Assembly (NCBI RefSeq): GCF_014805625.2
Contig: NW_023998491.1
Coordinates: 1,072,730 to 1,136,729, forward strand
DNA from: Glossina fuscipes
Taxonomy: Eukaryota; Arthropoda; Insecta; Diptera; Glossinidae
Direction: 5' to 3'
DNA length: 64,000 nucleotides
This document shows positions 36,361 to 49,122 of the stretch, piece by piece. Under the pieces are notes generated by a model. That model made no database searches. It was not told the origin of the DNA and saw nothing but the letters and a program-made list of their open reading frames with translations. The position numbers and the translations under genes are program-made. Position 1 is the first letter of the stretch, and each line of letters opens with the position of its first letter.

Positions 36361-37245
36361 GTATAGCTTACACCACTTGTGTAGATATATGTAACAAGCA
36401 GAAGAGCTTCAGATAGACTCACTCTTTATTATACCAATCGATAGAGAATCATTTTCCGAATCGGTGTGAGCTTGTCCGTCCGTCCGTCCGATGTCTATCC
36501 ATGTAAATTTGTGTTTAAGCTACAGGCCGCAAAAAAATGAAAACTTTTCATGAAATTTGGTACAACTGATGTTTTTCGACCCAAACGCGAACGCTATTCA
36601 AAATGCTTTGGATTGCTGTACTTTTTCAATTAGTCCCCATATAACCTTTTCAAAATATGTCATTATATGAGCCGTGGACCTATTTTCAAAAGTCGTTGTA
36701 TAGAGAAAATTGCTACTTCCAAAATTTTTTTGGCAAAAATCGCCAAGTAAAAGTATTTTGGCATTCTAAATTGGTTTGAAACCTTGGGACCCCCTCAGCC
36801 ATTTTTTGATCCCCCTCTAATATAACGAAGTTCTTAATGCTTTATGATGAAAATCAGATCATAGTAATAATTTAAGATAAACAAGGTTAACTGTGTCAAC
36901 TTGGGACTATCTCGGTCTATGCTTTGGTTCGCACCCTAATAAGCATTTTCACGAAATATTCTTATTTAGGGCAGAAAATTCAAAGTTTTATTATGTTATG
37001 ATGAAAGTAATTTGATATAAAAATTAATTCTTGCCAATTTTGACCATGTACCACAATATTTGAACCTCTTGGGCACAACAATTCTTAGAGAAAGTAAGCC
37101 CTCTTTTGCAAAGAGGGGCAATTTTTATTATAAAGTTCCATAATAGTAAGTTTTGTGTTTTATGGCAAAAATAAAAATTTTGGTAGAGAAGGCGATGTAT
37201 CATATCGGGTCTAGCGCGACTATAATCCTTTCACATGCTTTTCCT
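36361..37245 (+). mobile_element. DINE-1-like Helentron repeat, family A copy 2
   Basis: The longest readable + strand copy. It opens TATAGCTTACACCACTTGTG and continues TGTAACAAGCAGAAGAGCTT, CAGATAGACTCACTCTTTAT, TATACCAATCGATAGAGAAT, CATTTTCCGAATCGG and GAGCTTGTCCGTCCGTCCGT, then TTTAAGCTACAGGCCGCA. The middle has TATAACCTTTTCAAAATATG, TCTAAATTGGTTTGAAACC and TATAACGAAGTTCTTAATGC. It ends GGCGATGTATCATATCGGGT, CTAGCGCGACTATAATCC. Only short, interrupted open frames are seen. Confidence 0.72.
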
Positions 37246-39068
37246 TGAATAACTATTCGGCAGTAGATTAGGCATTGACGAAAATTCATAAAAAATTTGA
37301 GGAAGTCTTTAAATAAGGGACTTTCATCATCTTCGAAGCATTTCAATGCGACACTTACCTATTCACTCTAGCGTATGTCAGGATAAACAACAAAACCACT
37401 GTCGCAAGGATCGTAGATAAAAAAGAAAAGAAAAGAATTTTCTAATTCTCGATTATTGAGCGGGCGGCTCTTGATGATTTCGAGTCATTTAGAATAGACG
37501 TCACGCCGCCGATCAACAATTGCTCAGCAATGTCTATTTCGTGGGTATTTCGATATATTTCATTATTCCCCTTTACGCTAAGTATAAAAGAATACTTAGC
37601 CATAATAAATCAAAAACTTTCTCAAATATTTTATTTAATATAAATTTCTCTGTAATGAACAGAATCGTTAGCGATTCCACGTTTTCTTTTTGGACATTAA
37701 GCTTATAGCTTAGTCCGGCAGTATAAGTGGCAGAAACCCTTCGTTACAAAGTCAAGACTTAAAAACACATTTCTTAAAAATTTATTACATTTTTTTTCCA
37801 AAGGGCGTAAACTCAAAGCAAATAAAGTGCATGGCAGTATAAAAGCGTATTTGCAATTGTAAAAAGAAGAAGAAAAAAAAAAAAAGGAAAAAAAATAGAA
37901 GGAGAAGAAGAAGAAGAAATATGTACTTACAATGAAAGAGGGTAGAAATACACCGACAATCGCAAAAACAGTGTTCACACCTATACACGCATACATATGA
38001 CCCCAATACTTCAAAATCAGAAAACTACTTACAAATAAATACGTGAACACAAAAAAAAAAAAAGAAAATAATAAATGTGGCAAAGCAAAAACAATACAAG
38101 AGAAATAAAATAATATTTGACTAACAAGCTTTTTTTTTGTTTCTCTTTTGTGTTTTTTTTTTTTTTTTATAGGCAAAATTTTAAGGTGTTGAGTGTTTTG
38201 CAAGCATTAAACAGTTTACTCGTAATTGCTGTCACTTTCTTAAGAAAGCACAATAGGCAGCAGTTCATAGGTGACATGTCTTTTTTTTTTGTTCCTTTCA
38301 ACTGTTGGTCAATAGGTAAAATTCCAAGTTTATTACTAGTACCTATTATATCAAGGACTGGTGAGGCAGCTTTTCTAGTGAAACAAATCGATTACTTAGT
38401 CGATTTTGTAACCGCTATTCGGATTCGAGTCGGGTGCCCAATCACATCTCTATCCTTAATTACTCTTATTCGGAAGAATGATAACCAAGCGAGCTGATTG
38501 CGTCCCCTCCAATGCGTGCTTTCATCCTGGGACAATCGGTAAAACAGAACTGATAAACAAAACCTAATTGAAACGCAAAGTCTCACTACAATTGCATAGA
38601 TGAAGTTTGCAGTGTCATTATTAACTGATATAACTAACTAACTGACGGATGCAATAGCTCTCCACAAAAGACGAAATCCTCCCTTAAACAGCCGCGGAAG
38701 TTGCGTTTCTTCTCTTTTTTTCGTCTTTTCAATTTGCTTAAAAACAACTTTTCACATTTCTGCAGTCATATGTGAGCAGACAGCGTACCCACTACCACGT
38801 GGCACATAGCTTCTGAGTCGAAGATTGCAGTTGGTAGAAAAATCTATAAGCAACAGGTTTTTAAATCAATACAACAAATATGATTTGCTGTTCAAGCAAA
38901 ATTCTTTTATCAGGAGAATTATGCAACGGCAAAAAAAGGTTCATTGAACAGCTAAAAGACTGCTTGCGGGAATTATATGATCTTTTTAAGGAATTTCTTT
39001 TTTTTTTTTGAAATCTCCAAAGTACTCAGTCACATTTTATAAAAAAATTTGACACGCAATATGTTGCC
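37246..39068. other. Non-coding stretch, poly-A/T rich
   Basis: No supported gene. The 37703-38203 open frame (minus) and 38117-38497 open frame (plus) are long for the window but are built on poly-A/poly-T and GAA runs (37860-37920, 38050-38063, 38130-38169) and show no domain. Confidence 0.55.
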
Positions 39069-39606
39069 CATAGTGCTGGAGTACTAATGATTTTTTCTTC
39101 CATATCTTTTCACCTTTCAACTTTTACCTTCTTCTTACCCTTGTCTCAAAAGACTGGTGTCAGTGTATTTTATCATAGGTTATGTTTTATGGCCCGCTAA
39201 CAGAACCTGTAAGACCATAGTGTTGGAGTACGGATGATTTTTTCTTCCATACCTTTTCACCTCACCTTCTTCTTACCCTTGTCCTAAAAAACGGATGTTA
39301 GTTTATTTTATTATAGGTTATGTTTTATTGCCCGCTAACAGGATCTGTAAACGCATAGTGCCGGAATACTAATGTTTTTTTCTTCCATATCTTTTCACCT
39401 TTCACCTTTTACCTTCTTCTTACCCTTGTCTCAAAAGACTGATGTCAGTTTATTTTATCATTGGTTTAGTTTTATGGCCCACTAACAGGATCTGTAAGAC
39501 CATAGTGCTGGAGTACCGATGATTTTTCCTTCCATAACATTTCACCTCACCTTCTTCTTACCCTTGTCCTAAAAGGCTGGTGTAACTTTATTTTATCATA
39601 GATTAG
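39069..39606. repeat. Minisatellite with alternating (dimeric) units
   Basis: Four tandem units start at about 39070, 39217, 39355 and 39502 (periods 147, 138 and 147 bp; the last is partial). All share CATAGTG(C/T)(T/C)GGA(G/A)TAC, CTTCCAT, CCTTCTTCTTACCCTTGTC and, in full units, CTAACAG(G/A)A(T/C)CTGTAA. Units 1 and 3 carry an extra CTTT(C)ACCTTTTAC block and read GTCTCAAAAGACTG. Units 2 and 4 lack it and read GTCCTAAAA. The array is therefore an A-B-A-B higher-order repeat with a period of about 285 bp. Confidence 0.88.
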
Positions 39607-40150
39607 TGGGAACAGTTTCGTACTTTAAAAAGGTGATGCCATATTATTTCTTAATGATTATGAAACTATGATAGCATTCGATGTAAGGAAAGTCAGTAGT
39701 GGTAGTAAAAACGCTATTAAAAGTTGACGGATTAGTTGCGTCTTATTCGTTTAAAAACGATGCAAATCTGACTGGGAAGGTTTCGCTCGAATACTCTTTA
39801 GACTTCAGTTAGGAAATGGCTTTCTCTTTCCTAGTTTATCAGTAAAGATATCGCGTGCAAGTCTTAACGGCATAAATGCTTTTAATCTGAAATCACTTAC
39901 AGTGAAACGGCATTTGTCGATTATTATCGTTTCAAGCAGTTGTTTTTATCTCCAAGCGACATTTTTCCCAACATTTATAAAAATCTTAATGACTTCTCTG
40001 AACTTAAGTGAAAATTAATTGAAGAGATCTTATACATATCTTATGATTTCTGCACAGGCCCCGGCCTATCATATTTAATTACTTTTGCGAAGAAACAATC
40101 ATATATCGTATTACCGTATGGCTTATTAAATAAAGATTGATTTTGAAAAG
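39607..40150. other. Non-coding stretch
   Basis: No gene, repeat or RNA recognised. Confidence 0.5.
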
Positions 40151-40475
40151 CACCCTAACCTACATCAATTGTGATACAAGGGTATATAAAGTTGGTGGAG
40201 TCAATGCATGGACCGCTCAGGAAAACCTGAGATAAAACCAGCTTTCATTATATCGACCGATTTAGAATGACTTGTCTGTCCATCTGTCTGCTATGTTTTG
40301 TTATGTTCAACCTACTAGTTCGGATCGACTTACTTTTTCGACCACTTCTCACATAATTCGCATCAAAGCATATTTTCGCGTTCAAGTCATTCTATGAATA
40401 ACTGCATTGAGTGCGGCGATGTAAGATATTCAACGTGTGTGACTCGTGTCCCACTATAGCACTTTTATTTGTTTT
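40151..40475 (+). mobile_element. DINE-1-like repeat, family A copy 3 (short, diverged)
   Basis: Diagnostic blocks are TTCATTATATCGACCGATTT, AGAATGACTTGTCTGTCCAT, CTGTCTGCTATG and, at the end, GCGGCGATGTAAGATATTCA followed by CCCACTATAGCAC. These match the head and tail of the longer copies at 36361 and 61074, with most of the middle missing. Limits are approximate. Confidence 0.55.
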
Positions 40476-41054
40476 CTGATCAAGTCGAGCGATTTAAGCC
40501 GTCACATGGCAAAGCAAAGTTTCGCACTTACTTGAGTGTAACTATTAGTACAATGTCAGAGAAGTTTTACTTAAATTTTCAAACTTTGCTTTGATTAATT
40601 AATTTGCTTCTTCTACAGGCAAGGGCTTAGAACTTCTAAACCCTTTCCAAAGAGAAAAGAAAAGCAACGTCAATTGAACTTAATTGAATAAATATTTGAA
40701 AAGGAAAAAAAAAAAAATTATCGGCACTTATATGAACACATTTATGCATTTATGGCACTTACATTGGATTTATATGAAAAGTTTACAAAATGAAAGACAA
40801 TTTATTCATATATATGTATATATATATATATATATGTATCTCACTGTAACGAATACTTTTGTTAAATTGTAAATATCTCTTCGTAAATTTATTGAATTTT
40901 CCCCATTTCTTACCGCTTTCTTCAGGACAATCTTTCTCCCACAATTATGGTAAATGTAATTGGTTATAATGCCATCACTATGGCACAACATATGGACAAA
41001 ACTTTTGTGCAAATAAAATTTTATTATTCCCACCAATATTTTGTATGTGCACAC

Positions 41055-41097
<43 letters not shown>

Positions 41098-41699
41098 TAA
41101 CAAATGTTCCCTACTACATAAGACATGAACTTTGGAATTTATTTAAGGACAAATACATATAACTCAAGCACTTTTCCAATTACATACACAAGCGTATATG
41201 AAATTTAAAAAAGAAAAAGTTTTTGACAGAATTGTAAACCAATTGCAGAAATGATATATTGAACAACAAAACGAAGAAAGATGAAGAGGGGAATTTTCTA
41301 ATATTTATACATACAACAGTGAAATACATAGAAAATCTCTTGCAAAGACATTTGCTTGGTTTTTTTTTTTTTTTTTATTTGCGAGAAACTTCTAGAAATG
41401 AAATTGCTTCCAAATATCCTTTTGTTGTTTAAATAAAATATTATTTGAATTGATTGCAACTAATGACGGAAGGAATTAATATGTAATAAGTATGACGCTC
41501 GAATTTTCTTCTCGTAGCCTTGCAGTCGGTTTGTTTTTTGTAAAAAAATTAATTTTTAAATTACTCAATATATTGTTTTTATGCTGAAGCTCTAACGGGC
41601 AACACCCATCTGGTTGTCTCAAACGAAGACATACAAAAACCCGCCGAAAAATTTCTGAGGGGTACGATGAGAATGCTGTGCTGTGTGTGTTTGCTCGAT
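40476..41699. other. Non-coding stretch with TA tracts
   Basis: No supported gene. (TA)n/(TATG)n tracts lie at about 40808-40837 and 41057-41089, the latter running into GAGAGAGAG. A poly-T is at 41360-41376. Confidence 0.55.
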
Positions 41700-41890
41700 T
41701 CCGTTCCAGTTCTTTCGTTATCAAATATGCATCACGCTCTCGTCGACCAGTCGATAAATCTTTACAACTGGTGGAGCAAGAACACTACGCAAGGTATCAG
41801 GAAATAGCGGAGGCACTAAACATCAACCAGATAACAGTTTGAAATCATTTAAAAAGAGCAGGCTGCAAAAAGAAGCTCAATAGAAGATTA
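41700..41890 (+). pseudogene. Mariner transposase fragment (second helix-turn-helix)
   Basis: In one frame from about 41722 the reading is YASRSRRPVDKSLQLVEQEH, then ARYQEIAEALNINQITV, a stop, and NHLKRAGCKKKLNRRL. This follows the mariner pattern RSGRP...LVE...REIAEALNxxxxTVxxHLKxxGxxKKL closely: the linker and second helix-turn-helix that recognises the inverted repeat. No catalytic part follows; the next 100 bp is AT-rich filler. Inverted ends were not found, so the element limits are unknown. It differs in sequence from both mariner pairs in the window, so it is a third lineage. Confidence 0.68.
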
Positions 41891-42717
41891 AAAAAAAACG
41901 CGGGGACTTTTTATATTATTATGCATTATAATATTAATAATAAATAAAAAATGCATTATTTTTATCATTCAATCAATTTTTGAGACTAACGAAATAAGTT
42001 CTTAGGGTAGAAACAAAGAAGTAAGGACTACCAACATAGGCTATCTGCTTTATCCTAGAAAAGACAATTAAATATTGAGCCTAATATTTTTAATAAAGTA
42101 ATATAAAAACTGAGGGATGTATTGTGTTCTGTAGCTCATTTCAGGATGTCAAGGAAGGCGCTTCACTGTCAGAATTTGTCCCCAATTGCAAGTTGCAGAG
42201 GAAGCCTCGATTAACATCCATTGCAATTGTAGGGGCCAAAGCGAATGGTTTTTGATTTTCTCAATATTTTTTGCACATAATGGTGGAACTAATCGAGGGT
42301 TAACCGAGAACTAGTGCTAATGATAGATAGCACCGTAGACTTCATTCCTTAAGTTTCTCTTTAAATTTTCTTTCATTGTAGGAAGGAAGGACCAACTTTT
42401 TCGTGACAGGGTCCATAATTAGAGGTGCAGAAGCAGCAGACTTCGCCTTACGATCAGTTTGCTAAATTCCTAATAAATCGATTTGACTCGGTACCCAAAG
42501 TATTTTAATTTAATCACCGCATGTTGCGTTGATATTCAAATTGATTTTAATTTAGACTGACTATCAGTGACAATGACAATGACAAAGTTTTGAGTTTGTC
42601 CTTATGAGCAAGGTTCAATAATAACAATAAATATATTAATAACAATAGTAATAAGATGTTTGACCAAGTCTTTATCCTTTTGAAGCGGACCACAGAACAC
42701 CAAATCACTCTTCGCTG

Positions 42718-42754
<37 letters not shown>

Positions 42755-45700
42755 AAATTTGTATGAATACACCTTCCGTTTGCTATCTCATTCCCTTATT
42801 TTTCGGTCCGAATATCCGACGCTTATTAACCATTGGCAAATTTTGAAAGATTGTTAGTATCTCCTCATGGAAATTGAAACATATTTTTAGGCTTTTGGCA
42901 AATCATTTTTTTTTTTTTAAATATACCGAAATGTTAGGGGCAGAGACCCCTCGGAACGGATTGAGTAGAATGATAAAAGAAATCATTGGAAGCTTTTCAA
43001 ACAACCATCGTAAGAGAGAACATCAACTAGGCTACGGTATGAACGTTAATTTCATTTGTGTCTTCAACCATTATAGTTACTGTTATTAATAACGGTAATT
43101 GTTATAGGCTTGCCATGTTTACAAATAATTTGCATGTTCATGAAATTTCTTTTTATCGTATAGGTTTGAATGAGCGTTTATTTCCTGAACAGCTTGAGGT
43201 TTGAAAATAAATGAAAACGCAAACCAGTTCAGCTGCATATGTTGTAGTTGTGTTTTATGCTTGCTTTCTTTTTAAAATCCGTAAAAACATGCGATTTTCA
43301 TGCTTTTGAAAAACATTCTGAGGAAATTATTTCATTTACTAAACAACAGTAGCTTGCAGGCTTCTCATCTGAGGTAATTATTTCAGCTTTAAGGACAAAG
43401 GATATTAATTATAAGACTTTTTTTTCTTCCTTCCATACTTCAATTAAGACTTCCTGTTCATGTGGCTTACTATGTGTAAGTAAACTGTCTAATAGGAAAA
43501 ATGTAAATAGCAGCGCAACTTAATTAATGTAAATTTGAGCTCTCTATGTATCTCTGGTCAACGTACTATTGGATTTTATCACAAAAGACGTTAAATATTA
43601 TTAAGGGAATCTTATCTATGTTTTGCAAGTGAAATAATTGAATGCAGATATTCTAACGATTTTCGTTGCCATGGCATTGTTTCCTTTGGTAGCAAGACTC
43701 ACTATGAACAAAAGTGACATTTGTAAATGAACACTTAGCATCTAGGATGCCTTTTTAAGCCAAGCATGACTATATTTTCAGATCATTGAACCTTCAGTTA
43801 ACATTGGGCTGGATTGTGGTTGTTTGCCATTAATTTTGCGAAAGCCGCCAAAGCTATATGTTTCTAGTGCAGCAAGGTAGGTTCTTCAAAAGCTCTATCC
43901 TTGATAATCTAAAAAAGTATCAATGCTACCCATATTACTATGATTAGAAAATGGTAAGAGTTGTCCATTCATTCACATAAGTCTTTTTTTATGTTCCAAC
44001 CAGTATAACTGACGTCTGTACCCAAAGTTCTCCTAAGATTGTGAGTGACTAATGAGATACGCTTGTATAGCTTCACCTAGAAAAGATCATGCCAAATATA
44101 TAATAGCGTGAACTTTGACATATTTCATTCCGGAATGCTGCCAATTTAGAGAAAAGAGGTAACTCCTGCAAGTAGGTCTGCATGATTCAAGTGAAGTCTT
44201 GTTGCTTGGTGCTCGTAGTAGAATACCCAGTGAGAATTGCACTCTCTATCCCGTTTATCTCCTGGTTCTCAGACAACAACGCTTAATGGTGGCTGCCAGG
44301 TAGAGTGATAACTGAACAAGCCTAACTAACAACCCCATAATATCACTATATAATCACTAGCTCCACATTGTTTCGATAAAAAGTTTATTCGGTTATTTTT
44401 CCAAGTAGAATACTTATTACTTGGCCTAATTAATATTTATTCTATTGTTACTTTTCATTATAAGCAAGTTAAACAAAAGTCATTATTTAGGGCTAAGCAT
44501 CATCATCGAAATGCACGTTCGAAACGAATGTTCTCAAAACAAATTTGCAATTCATTTTTCAAAGCAAGTAAACATTCTGCAGCTATTTATTTCATATTTG
44601 GCGTCGACGTTCATGATTATTTGTATTGTTGTATGTTGTTGAATGAAATCGGTGTACAATTTTGCTACCTAAACACTTTCGTTTTGGGCAAGTAAGCCAC
44701 AGGTCTCCTTGTAGCTGTTGCTGTTTATTGCGGCCAAGACTAGTTCTCAAATTCAATTAAATTGTTTTACAAAAACACACACAACAGTTTAAATAGTTAA
44801 CAATTTGTGTGGTTTTAGTCATCTGCATATATATGTGTGTGCGCCCATGTCAACCCAATGATTCTTTGTAACCAAGAATTTCGATAGCCTAACTACCAAG
44901 TCTGCCTACCAGTTGTTTCGTTAAAGAGTATCGTCCCTTAATCGGTTTTATTTATCATTAACTTGAACAGGAAAGAGATACGAGAGAGAACGACATAAAC
45001 ATTGTGCGCATATAGAGGTAAATCCTGCTGCTAAAAACGTGTTTAAGTTCAATCTTTCTTTAATAGACAACATCAACAACAACAACAACAACTAAAGCAA
45101 TAACAAGAGTAACAACGGGCTACGCCTACCACGTCGGACAAGTTTATTGTTTTAATAGTCTTTTGATAATTTTGACCTAATTTTCAATAGAAATTACTGA
45201 CACACTCTGGCGCGAGGACATACCTTCACCCCTCCCTCCCTCCCTCCCCCCATCCACATAAATGCATATGTATACGCAAAAGTTCATACGCTTAGCCGGA
45301 CTGCATGCATGCAATGTATTTGTTGTTGTTGTTGTTGTCTGAACGACTGCTTTTAATTTATGTTCTCATCATCATGTTACACAATATTCGGGGCACTTGT
45401 ATTGTTTTACAAAAGCAATTGTTTACTGGGAATCAACAACAACTAAACGGGGACGAAACAAGTAAAGAGCGAAAGAGAGAGTGATATATAGAAACAAAGT
45501 GGGGTCAAAAATGCCATTTAAAATTTATGGAAAGTAGGGTGTATAAAATTTCAAAATTTATATTTGTTAGTTAAATGACTCGAGAAACTAATAACTAATG
45601 CATTTTTTTCGTTATTTTTTCCGTAACATAAATAACGAACAACAACCGCTACGATAAAAAAAAAAATAAATAAATGAATAAATAAATAAGAGAAAAAAAT

Positions 45701-47931
45701 GAAATAAAATAAAATAGAATGTAATGCAATTGAAACACGTCGTACTATACAAGTCGTGCAATATGTTTGAAATGTCCTGGCTTTCACGTATGCATGAGTA
45801 ACCAACCACTTATTCAATCCTAGCGTAAGCAATTACTTCATTTCCCCATAGAGCGAAAGTGGCAGACAAGGAGAGTAAAGACAAAGCGAGTAAAGGCCTG
45901 AACTTATTCACCTTTCATTACATTTCATTTCGTTTCACTTTGTCTGCAATGCGTTGTTAGTTTTACCTTTTATTTGACTCTTCTAATCCTTTCCTTTTCC
46001 ATCCCGCAGTTCTTAGCGTTAACAATCTCTCATCCACTTCTCTCTGAGCATAGCCGTTCGTTCGGCTATACCTTATATCATTGTTGCTTTGGATCGAGAA
46101 AAAAAACTACTACTAAAAATACAACTATAATAGGAGCAACGTGTTGTTGCTCTTGCCTGAACGTAAGGATAATGAACTCTTGTCAATTGTATGACTGACG
46201 ACAGTAAGTCGAACAACAGCTGCTAAAACAAAAGAAAGTAAAAGAAAGCAAAAAAACTTATGACTGTTGGTTTTTTGTTAATTTGTAAGCATAGACAGAC
46301 AAACGACTGTATACTACATTGCATATATGCGGACGGGTCTATGTCTGGTTAATTGTTATTGTTAGTGTCAAAATGCAATTAGTTTAAATTTCGCCTCTCT
46401 CTTCCTTTATTCTCTGCTTTACCAACCGCTTTAATATGCATTCAGTTTCAGTCCTTTAGCTTATTGTAAACATGTATTCGTAAACCATTCGTTTCGCCAT
46501 TTTCCTGTTATCCTTTGTGTTTGGCTTAGTAAGCTTTTTAATTGAAATGGTCTTCATCCTCTCCTTTATTGAGACCTTTCTATCACGAATGCTCATCTAA
46601 TACTTTTTCTTTACTAATTAAACTCCTTTAAGAATGGAATGCAAAAAAGGAATGAAAAAAATGAAAGAAGAAGTATGGAGCCATTAACGTTAAAAGAAAG
46701 TGCAATTAATAGTGGAGTCTGTTGGTGGTCATCAAACATCAGCTATGGGAAAGGCACCGCTCAACACCCATCACTTACATTAAACCAATGGATAACAAAT
46801 ATTTTACTAATTCTAAGAGAGCTTACAGTAAGACAATCAAAGTTTTTCTCTGTGAACTTATCTTCGAGATGATTCCCGGAATGATTTGCACCAAGGTTCA
46901 CTGTAGTTGATGAACTGAGAACTTGGTTTGTTAGGCGCTTACGACGAGAGAAAAGCGTTCAGTAAACTCGGGATTTTCCCTGAATGCCATAAACGAAGAA
47001 AAAAATACTAGTGCATCCACATCTTCCAATAGCTAATTTTAGGTACTTGGTGAAAGTTCATATTTCACAGATATAACAAGAATGCCTCCCTCCTTTCGTT
47101 GCCGAGGCAATTCAGAAACATTCCCTACAGCTAAAGTGAGATGGAAGTGAGATAAGCTAAACGAAATTTTTCAAAATTCATAAAATCAGTTAACGGAAGA
47201 GTTTGCAATTGAGTTTAAGGCGTAGGATCGCCTATGAGGGAATCAGCATATAATCATCCCCTAGTCACATCCCGGTGTACACACTTTATGACGATGCAAA
47301 TGCATGTTTCCGATTATGACAAACGTAATGAGCAAAGCATTATACCTTTATTTTCCGATGCAAAATACAAATGTGTTCGTGTCACAACGTGCAACGGCTG
47401 TAAGTGTTAAGAGCGCTGCAGCCCGCCCTTCAACTTTTTTCATTATTCGAAATTTTTTTTTTAAAGTTTCTAATAAAGAAAAACTTTCAAACATTAGAAA
47501 TTATCTTTTTTTTCAAGTTTTCAAAGGAAGCTTGAAAAAGTATTCAACTCTTTTGAATATCACATATGGAGAGAGAGAGAGAGAGAGAGAAAGCATATTT
47601 AACCCTGACCGATAACTTAGAATGCATCATAACTTTGGTTCTTTGAATTGACGGCCTTGGAATCTCTCTTTGTCATATAAATAAAATGTGTTTTACAAAA
47701 CCCAAGCCACAAGGTTACTTTAGCCTTAAAGCACAAGCTATTACATCTGTGATTCCACAAAGTTAATAAATTGTAATCATACAAAGAAAGCATCTTGTTA
47801 ATTATGGGCGTGTAATTTGTGGACTAACAGCAGTTCTGCATTACATTTCGAATAGACTTAAGACATATCTGCGTTCGCTTTTGATGTAACATTTTTACCG
47901 TAATGTTCAGAATTTTATCTGTTATTACCTC
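41891..47931. other. Long non-coding stretch
   Basis: No supported gene in about 6 kb. Visible structure includes (GA)n at 42721-42749, (CAACAA)n near 45068-45091, (CCCT)n near 45230-45247, (TTG)n near 45320-45337, A-rich (AAAT)n near 45655-45715 and (GA)n at 47571-47591. The open frames at 46639-46872 and 47304-47615 have no recognisable domain. Confidence 0.55.
42721..42749. repeat. (GA)n microsatellite
   Basis: An uninterrupted AG dinucleotide run of about 14 units. Confidence 0.95.
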
Positions 47932-48787
47932 TTTATACCCATCATCGAAGGTTTTTTTCAAAACCTTTGCAATATCCAGAAGGATGCATCAGAGACCCCA
48001 CCAAGTACATATATATTCCTGATCAGCATCAAATTCTAAATCGATTTAAGCATATCCGTCTGTCCGCTTATGTGTCTGTCCGCCGTCTAATGTCTGTTGT
48101 AAAAATTCTCCTGGCCGCAAGACTGGAACTACTGATTCCAAATTTGCTACAAAGATTGGAAATTCTCGCACGCAAGTTGGTATCGAAAATGGGCCAAGTC
48201 GGTGAGAGGAGACCCCCACAGCACCACGTAAACTAAGAATACCTTGGTTTTTCAGGGGCAGTAAAAAACTGGTGCTCATTACTCATAAGCTATAGCAAAT
48301 AAATATACAAAAATTTGAACGCATACTCTACGGGCGATGCTGTAGCATCTGTACAAAAGTGCAAAAAATTTACCCACATCTGCTCAGTATTACAGTGTAT
48401 CAGAATTTAACTTTTTTCCATGCCTTTATAAGGCTTAGAAATAAGCTTCAAAAACCTCCTAAAGTATATAAATTCTTGGCCATTTTCAAATTTGGAATGC
48501 ACCTAAGTATGTCCGTCTGGTCGTCGGTCGATCTGCCCGTTTGCGCAACCGTGGTAAACATCCATCCATTATTGAAACTGAGGACATGCCAGCGAGTTTG
48601 CGGAAGAGTTTGCAAGTGACCTAAGCCTTTCAAAACACACGCCTTCAAGGTCCACACGCCTATGCGACGCTTCATATTATAGAACACGCAAACTGAGTTC
48701 TTTTACTTTTTTTTATCGTTTCTGGGATAGTGCTGATGGGTACAAAAGATTCGACCGAAACCGAATATTATTTTCTTACTTGCTTTT
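47932..48787 (+). mobile_element. DINE-1-like Helentron repeat, family B copy 4
   Basis: Head: CCAGAAGGATGCATCAGAGA, AAGTACATATATATTCCTGA, TCAGCATCAAATTCTAAATC, GATTTAAGCATATCCGTCTG. Second block: CCTCCTAAAGTATATAAATT, CTTGGCCATTTTCAAATTTG, GAATGCACCTAAGTATGTCC, GTCTGGTCGTCGG. Tail: GATGGGTACAAAAGATTCGA, CCGAAACCGAATATTATTTT, CTTACTTG. The order and spacing match copy 1 at 10129. Overlapping short open frames on both strands are by-products of the repeat. Confidence 0.72.
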
Positions 48788-49122
48788 ATTTATTTACATT
48801 ATTTATTACTATACATGGTTTTATATTATTATTATTACTATATAGTTTATAATATTTTTGATTACACTTTGATTCCGTAAGCAAACTTTTTATACTTTAG
48901 TTTTAAATCACACACACATCGTACATCTTTTGTTACAATTCGAAGATTTTAATTTTTGCATTAAATGTCAAACACAAGACACTTTTATTTATAACCAAAT
49001 AACTTTACATCTCGGAATATCTCGAATAAATTGTCAAAAATCAAATGTATATGAGAGGAAATTTCATACGAAATAAATCAATCAATCAATCTGCATCAAT
49101 AAACAAGAAGAAGAAAAGACCT
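48788..49122. other. Non-coding stretch
   Basis: AT-rich, nothing recognised. Confidence 0.5.

Noticed and set aside
37703..38203. A 166-codon open frame on the minus strand
   Set aside because: It is rich in Phe/Lys/Ser from poly-T, GAA and poly-A runs, has no recognisable domain, and sits in DNA with no other coding signal.
39069..39606. Regularly spaced repeats that could resemble a CRISPR array
   Set aside because: The repeat units are 138-147 bp with no unique spacers, and the genome is clearly eukaryotic.
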